A stretch of 9,152 nucleotides of DNA from CAZGDB01 sp964524705 (GTDB lineage: Bacteria > Pseudomonadota > Gammaproteobacteria > Berkiellales > Berkiellaceae). The notes under the pieces are model-generated. The model made no database searches, was not told the DNA's origin, and saw only the letters and a program-made list of their open reading frames with translations. How positions within the stretch are numbered: position 1 is the stretch's first letter; each line of letters begins with the position of its first letter. The position numbers and the translations under genes were made by a program. Location: assembly GCA_964524705.1 (NCBI GenBank), contig CAZGDB010000039.1, positions 1-9,152 of the forward strand, written 5' to 3'. Positions 4,646-9,152 of the stretch are shown one piece after another.

Positions 4646-7600
4646 ATGCCCTTCTTCTATGACGCCCTGTTGAAAACACCTGAGCCTACACGTCTTTTAC
4701 GTAATATCCAACGCTTAGAAGCAGAGGTGTATCAGGGTCAACCTATCATAGATTTTAACCCAACCCCTCCCTCAGTCCCACCGACTACTCCGACTGCAGC
4801 AGCTGAGGTTCACCTGGAAAGGTGCCGTGCACAATTATTGGTTTTGGTACAAAGTTATCAAGAAAAATTTCCAGTATTACGGGAACCATTAGAACAATAT
4901 AAAATACATGGCGTACAAAAAGTCCATCTTACCCTAACCAGTGTAGAGCTCCAAAAAATCATTCTCTTAAGCACAAAACAACTATTAGAAGAATATTATG
5001 AAGTGCTATGTGAAAACCATGAAAAAGCAGATACCGCAACTATCAAAAACTATACTTTCAACGTCTGTTTCCCTGGAATTTCTTCTAATTTACAATTCAT
5101 GCTGAAGCTTTTTAAAGACCAAGATTTACAAAGTTACATAGCACAGGCAAAAATAAACTTTTTAGAGCAGCATGCGCTTGAATTTTACAAAAACTTAATC
5201 ATTCCTGACAACCCGCAAAATCAAAATCTCATAGGAAATGAAATTCATATTGTAAACGGCCTCTTTAACGCTTTAGCGGCGGACTATGGGCTAAATTTAC
5301 GCAAAGATGTTCATGTTAATGTCGAACTGACATCTGCCTATTATGATCGCTTTCAAGACTTTATTAACTCAAAACTCAACCTGCATAAAATCGTCGATAA
5401 TATTATAGCACAAGTACCACTTTACACCCCAGGCACACCACAAACATCCTATAATGGGCTAGCCGTTGAAGATTTTTTCAGACAGTTTGACAATAGAGCG
5501 CACCATGTAAGCGAGTATGCAGTTTTATATGAATACAATGAAGACGAGATGGTTTTTAAGCTTAAAGAAAACCCAGAAGACAATTATCGCCTCTATTTGA
5601 TGTGCCTACTGGAGAAAAAAAACTATATCACAGATCCACACTTCATCATTCAGGGCAGAAGCTTTATTGCTACCAAACATGAATATTTTGAAAAAATAAA
5701 AACAAACACTGATAGTGGCGAGGAGGATGTAGAAATCAGCCACCGCATGCTTGACGAAAACGATCTGAAATTCATAGAAAAAAACGTAAACGCGTTCTTA
5801 GAAAACACAGCTCCTATTTTTAAAAAAGGAATCGACCACATTACGCTTCCGCTGGACATCGCAGCCTCACCACTGACTTTTCCTTTATTCTCAAAAATAC
5901 CAACTGAAAAATTAAGCACCAGCACTATTATACACACCGACCTTGGAACCTGTATTTTATTTAGACCTCTCCCAGAAGCGCTACAAAACAACCTCATTCA
6001 TATTTTTTACGCTTTGAACTATAAAACAAAACAAACGCTTCAAGAGCAGATCGATAATGTCTGCATCTCTAAAAACATAGTGTTCTTTCAAGGCATTCTA
6101 GATTATAACTCCCCAACCCCTGAATTCTTAACTATACTTGAAAAAAACCTGGTGCGTTTGATTCAAGAGAACAACTTGGCTTTTTTTAAAATCGTACTCA
6201 AGACATTTATTTCCGCCGCCGCAACAAGAAAAAAAAACAATTGTTTAACACAGTTACTTAATTTATCCCTTGAAAAAACAACCCCAGAGTTCTTAGATGT
6301 ATTGTTTTCAGAAAAAACGGAATTAGCAGACCACCCTCAACTAAAAACGATAGATTTGCTGTTCAGCGCAATCAAGAAAAAACAGACTGCGCTCATAAAA
6401 TATATCTTAGAAAAAAATAACACCATAGACATAAACGCCATAAAAGATAATACTACCGCCTTAATGCTCGCCGCGGAGACAAAAAACTTAGAAGTTGTAA
6501 AACTTTTAGTAGAAAAAGGCGCAAACTTAAACACCGTCGTAGAAAACAATAACGCCCTATCTATATCAATAGAAAAAAAAGATATCGCAACTTTTGAATA
6601 CCTGATAGAAAAAGAAGTAGAATTATCAGTGATTAAAAAGACGATAATAACACCAATACTATTTGCACTCGCATACCACATAAGCCCCGAGGTTATTAAA
6701 AAAATACTCGAAAAAAAACCAAGCGATATCTATGTTGCCACCATAATGCCCGAAAAAAAATATTCACCACTAGATCTTGCAATATCAGTTTACAAAAACA
6801 ACCCTCAAGATATAGAAAAAAAACTTTCTGTAATAAAACTTTTAATAGAAAAAGACCTGGGAAAAAAAATAAAAACCAAATTCACTCTACCAATACACCT
6901 TATCACAAAATTTAATTTACCCTTACAAAGTCTCGACAAAATAATAGAGTTATTACTTCAAAAAGATCACTCCCCTTTTGGTTACCATCCTGAAGGAAAG
7001 ACCTCACTGCACGACGCCGTAGAGCACAACACAGCCATTCTGATCCACCTCTTGGGTCTGAAAAAAATAGACATCAATGCTTTAGACCAGAACAAAGAAA
7101 CCCCTTTGATATTAGCGTGCAAACAGAATAACCTTCCAGCCATAAAAGCATTAGTAGAGGCTGGCGCAAATATAACCCTATGTAACGAAAAAGGCCATAA
7201 TGCCTTACATTTCGCCATACTCTCTGCCGTAGAGAATGAAGATTTTCAAGCTGTACATTACTTAATAGAACAAGGCAAAGCACTCAATACCACTGAAGGA
7301 AAAACAAAGGCTTTACATGCAGCCGTACTCAACAGAAACCCTGAGGCTTTCAAATACATCCTCTCTAATATAGATAACTTCGAAGCGTTCACACCAGAAT
7401 ACAGAGCACAACTGCTAGAGCTTTGCATACAAAGCATCAACCCATCCATAAATTCTGAATACACCTTTACAAACGAACTGCCCGTCAATAACGAACTGCA
7501 AAAAAATGTTATTTATGTAATAAAAGATGATCAAGAACATACAAGATACACCCTTTCCACAAAAACAGACAAAGGGAATTTTAAAAGGTCAGTCCATGTC

Positions 7601-9115
7601 TGTGACCTGTTTAAAAAAAATGTTGACGACCTAACAAACCAAGATGCACAATCTAATATTTTACACCTGATATTTCCAGAAGACTGCGCTAAAAAAGAAG
7701 CAAAAACAGTCAGCATAGTTGAATATTTATTAGAGAAAAATATAGATATCAACCGAAAAACATCAGAAAATGCAAAACCTTTATTGCATATCGCTATAGA
7801 ACAAAAATCAATCCCATTAATGACCCTGTTGTTTGAAAAAAAAGTGGACATAGAAGCAAAAAACTCACTGGGGGAAACTGCACTGATGTTCGCCCTTCAT
7901 AAACCAAACATAAAGGTTATTGAACTTATTTTAAAAAACAAACCAAACTTACAATGCGTCAACAACGCAGGACAAAACCTTCTATTTTACGTTAACTTTC
8001 ACTGCACGCTTCAAAACCTGCTTTCAGATGAAGAAAAAAACACGATAGACGTCAATCATGTTTCTAACGAAGGAACCACCCCTTTAATTGACTCCATCAT
8101 CAACCGAAAATCATTCTTTTTTCACATACTAAAACATAAAAACATAAATTTAGAATATACTTATAACGGTAAAACGGCACTGTTACACACGGTAGAAAAA
8201 AACCCCGACCTCACAAATATATTTATCGAAGAAGGAGCCGATAAAAAAGCCCTAACCCCTGAACAGCTTTCAGCCGTAATGCTACTCGCAAGAGGACCAA
8301 CGCACATCCTCAGTAAAAATCAAAAACTCTTCGGCTCAAATGATTTTGAACAAAAAGATGGCGAGGGAAAAAACATTTTATGGCACCTGCTGTACAGCGT
8401 ACACAATGCAGAATATAAAGCTCTCAACAACAAAGCAAAAGCAACAAAAATAAAAAATTTTATTGACATAATCCATATACTAAAACAATACAAAATAGAT
8501 TTAGATTGGAACCTTAATGTTAATGGTGAAACACCTTTACTATATGCATTAAAACATAATGCCCCGTGGGAAGCCATTGAAGCACTCATTAAAAATGGTG
8601 CCCAGCTGAACACGGTGATTGATTATATCAACCCTACGAACGGGCAAAATATAATCTGGAACATCATAGAGAACTATGACAAAAAAAAAGACCTCGCAAA
8701 CCTTTTAGACAAAGGATTTAATCTTAACCATCAAGATAACACTGGAATGACGCCTTTAATGTATGCAATCACATGTCACAATACAGCGGCGATCAGCACT
8801 TTAGCGGCAGCACCAAATATAGATCTGACACTCAAAAATAATGAAGGATTAACCGTACAGGATATGCTCAGAAAAACAGAATTTGCACGTCATCGTAAGC
8901 TAATCTCCACCCAAGAGAAGGGTAAAGGAAAGCATAAAGCACCTGTAAAGAATACCCCTGAATTCTCTTCCGAAGAGGCACGCCATCCTCTCAAAAAACG
9001 AGCCACGGGAACCCTATTGTTTTCCCAGCCAGCTCCCTCTCAAGAGAACACTGCCCCATCACAACAAAATAATAAACGTCGCCGCCCATCAGGATCTGGT
9101 TCTGATGCTGACTAA
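4646..9115 (+). CDS. Giant ankyrin-repeat protein, putative secreted effector
   Basis: A 1,489-residue protein starting at ATG 4646 (GAGAA at 4636-4640 as weak RBS; the in-frame TTG at 4634 is less likely). Residues 1-560 match no family I know; they begin hydrophilic and helical, with a proline-rich stretch at 39-49. From about 565 to 1415 run roughly 18-20 degenerate ankyrin repeats. The clearest are TTALMLAA...VVKLLVEKGANLN (near 600-630), the run near 782-915 with KTSLHDAV, ETPLILAC and NALHFAIL, and the run near 1035-1200 plus ETPLLYAL and MTPLMYAI late in the array. A non-ankyrin insert occupies about 916-1000. The last 68 residues are low-complexity and basic, with KKR (1450-1452) and KRRRP (1477-1481). 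No signal peptide or membrane helix is seen. Ankyrin repeats mediate protein binding. In intracellular gammaproteobacteria such proteins are frequently Dot/Icm (type IVB) effectors, so export into host cells is a reasonable inference but unproven. Confidence 0.95.
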   Translation: MPFFYDALLKTPEPTRLLRNIQRLEAEVYQGQPIIDFNPTPPSVPPTTPTAAAEVHLERCRAQLLVLVQSYQEKFPVLREPLEQYKIHGVQKVHLTLTSVELQKIILLSTKQLLEEYYEVLCENHEKADTATIKNYTFNVCFPGISSNLQFMLKLFKDQDLQSYIAQAKINFLEQHALEFYKNLIIPDNPQNQNLIGNEIHIVNGLFNALAADYGLNLRKDVHVNVELTSAYYDRFQDFINSKLNLHKIVDNIIAQVPLYTPGTPQTSYNGLAVEDFFRQFDNRAHHVSEYAVLYEYNEDEMVFKLKENPEDNYRLYLMCLLEKKNYITDPHFIIQGRSFIATKHEYFEKIKTNTDSGEEDVEISHRMLDENDLKFIEKNVNAFLENTAPIFKKGIDHITLPLDIAASPLTFPLFSKIPTEKLSTSTIIHTDLGTCILFRPLPEALQNNLIHIFYALNYKTKQTLQEQIDNVCISKNIVFFQGILDYNSPTPEFLTILEKNLVRLIQENNLAFFKIVLKTFISAAATRKKNNCLTQLLNLSLEKTTPEFLDVLFSEKTELADHPQLKTIDLLFSAIKKKQTALIKYILEKNNTIDINAIKDNTTALMLAAETKNLEVVKLLVEKGANLNTVVENNNALSISIEKKDIATFEYLIEKEVELSVIKKTIITPILFALAYHISPEVIKKILEKKPSDIYVATIMPEKKYSPLDLAISVYKNNPQDIEKKLSVIKLLIEKDLGKKIKTKFTLPIHLITKFNLPLQSLDKIIELLLQKDHSPFGYHPEGKTSLHDAVEHNTAILIHLLGLKKIDINALDQNKETPLILACKQNNLPAIKALVEAGANITLCNEKGHNALHFAILSAVENEDFQAVHYLIEQGKALNTTEGKTKALHAAVLNRNPEAFKYILSNIDNFEAFTPEYRAQLLELCIQSINPSINSEYTFTNELPVNNELQKNVIYVIKDDQEHTRYTLSTKTDKGNFKRSVHVCDLFKKNVDDLTNQDAQSNILHLIFPEDCAKKEAKTVSIVEYLLEKNIDINRKTSENAKPLLHIAIEQKSIPLMTLLFEKKVDIEAKNSLGETALMFALHKPNIKVIELILKNKPNLQCVNNAGQNLLFYVNFHCTLQNLLSDEEKNTIDVNHVSNEGTTPLIDSIINRKSFFFHILKHKNINLEYTYNGKTALLHTVEKNPDLTNIFIEEGADKKALTPEQLSAVMLLARGPTHILSKNQKLFGSNDFEQKDGEGKNILWHLLYSVHNAEYKALNNKAKATKIKNFIDIIHILKQYKIDLDWNLNVNGETPLLYALKHNAPWEAIEALIKNGAQLNTVIDYINPTNGQNIIWNIIENYDKKKDLANLLDKGFNLNHQDNTGMTPLMYAITCHNTAAISTLAAAPNIDLTLKNNEGLTVQDMLRKTEFARHRKLISTQEKGKGKHKAPVKNTPEFSSEEARHPLKKRATGTLLFSQPAPSQENTAPSQQNNKRRRPSGSGSDAD

Positions 9116-9123
9116 GGGAACGA

Positions 9124-9140
9124 GCAGCAACAGAAGCTGC
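9124..9140 (+). other. Small hairpin after the ankyrin gene
   Basis: GCAGC (9124-9128) and GCTGC (9136-9140) form a 5-bp stem with a 7-base loop, 8 bases after the stop codon. No T-run is visible before the window ends, so its role as a terminator cannot be decided here. Confidence 0.2.
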
Positions 9141-9152
9141 GGTTATCAAAAA

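Noticed and set aside
4634..4648. TTG start at 4634 for the ankyrin gene
   Set aside because: ATG at 4646 is a stronger initiation codon with GAGAA just upstream. The TTG has no Shine-Dalgarno sequence before it.
5650..8613. Reverse-strand ORFs of 69-115 codons within the ankyrin gene
   Set aside because: They are antisense shadows of a lysine-rich, A-rich coding strand, with Phe/Ser-rich translations and no ribosome-binding sites of note.

Overview
The window looks like chromosome from an AT-rich, host-associated gammaproteobacterium. A member of the Legionellales (Legionella/Coxiella/Rickettsiella/Berkiella-like) fits best. The reasons are gammaproteobacterial gltX, murI and tRNA sequences, small single-RRM proteins, and a 1,489-residue ankyrin-repeat protein with effector-like architecture. 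The taxonomic placement is inference; no rRNA or species marker is present.

Layout. Bases 1-56 appear to hold the last codons of a gene entering from the left, followed by about 340 bp of AT-rich non-coding DNA. Bases 399-908 (+) encode an unrecognised 169-residue protein with two predicted membrane helices. A spacer of about 280 bp follows, holding only a doubtful reverse-strand ORF and a strong hairpin. Then come, on the minus strand and in transcription order, gltX (2800-1382), tRNA-Ala(GGC) and tRNA-Glu(TTC). gltX is full length and otherwise well conserved, but an in-frame TGA at codon 234 falls just before the KMSKS-type catalytic loop. A good sigma70 promoter (TTGACA, 17 bp, TAGGAT) with a GC-rich discriminator lies across the gltX stop codon and could drive the two tRNAs independently. 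tRNA-Val(CAC) (+) sits between the divergent gltX start and the convergent end of murI (minus), the glutamate racemase.

Divergent from murI are two tandem genes for 84- and 85-residue single-RRM RNA-binding proteins. Their first and last coding blocks are almost identical in DNA while the middle has diverged, and two mutually exclusive hairpins lie between the genes. A strong intrinsic terminator ends this pair. A near-consensus promoter then starts the large ankyrin gene, which fills the rest of the window. It has a unique N-terminal half of about 560 residues, roughly 18-20 degenerate ankyrin repeats with a non-ankyrin insert, and a basic, low-complexity C-terminal tail with KKR and KRRRP clusters resembling a eukaryotic nuclear-targeting signal. 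The simplest reading is a secreted, host-acting effector transcribed on its own.

Most noteworthy are the interrupted gltX and its tRNA cluster, the RRM pair with its conserved end blocks, and the giant ankyrin protein with its insert, tail and many long A-tracts. I see no CRISPR array, IS element, phage module or toxin-antitoxin pair.
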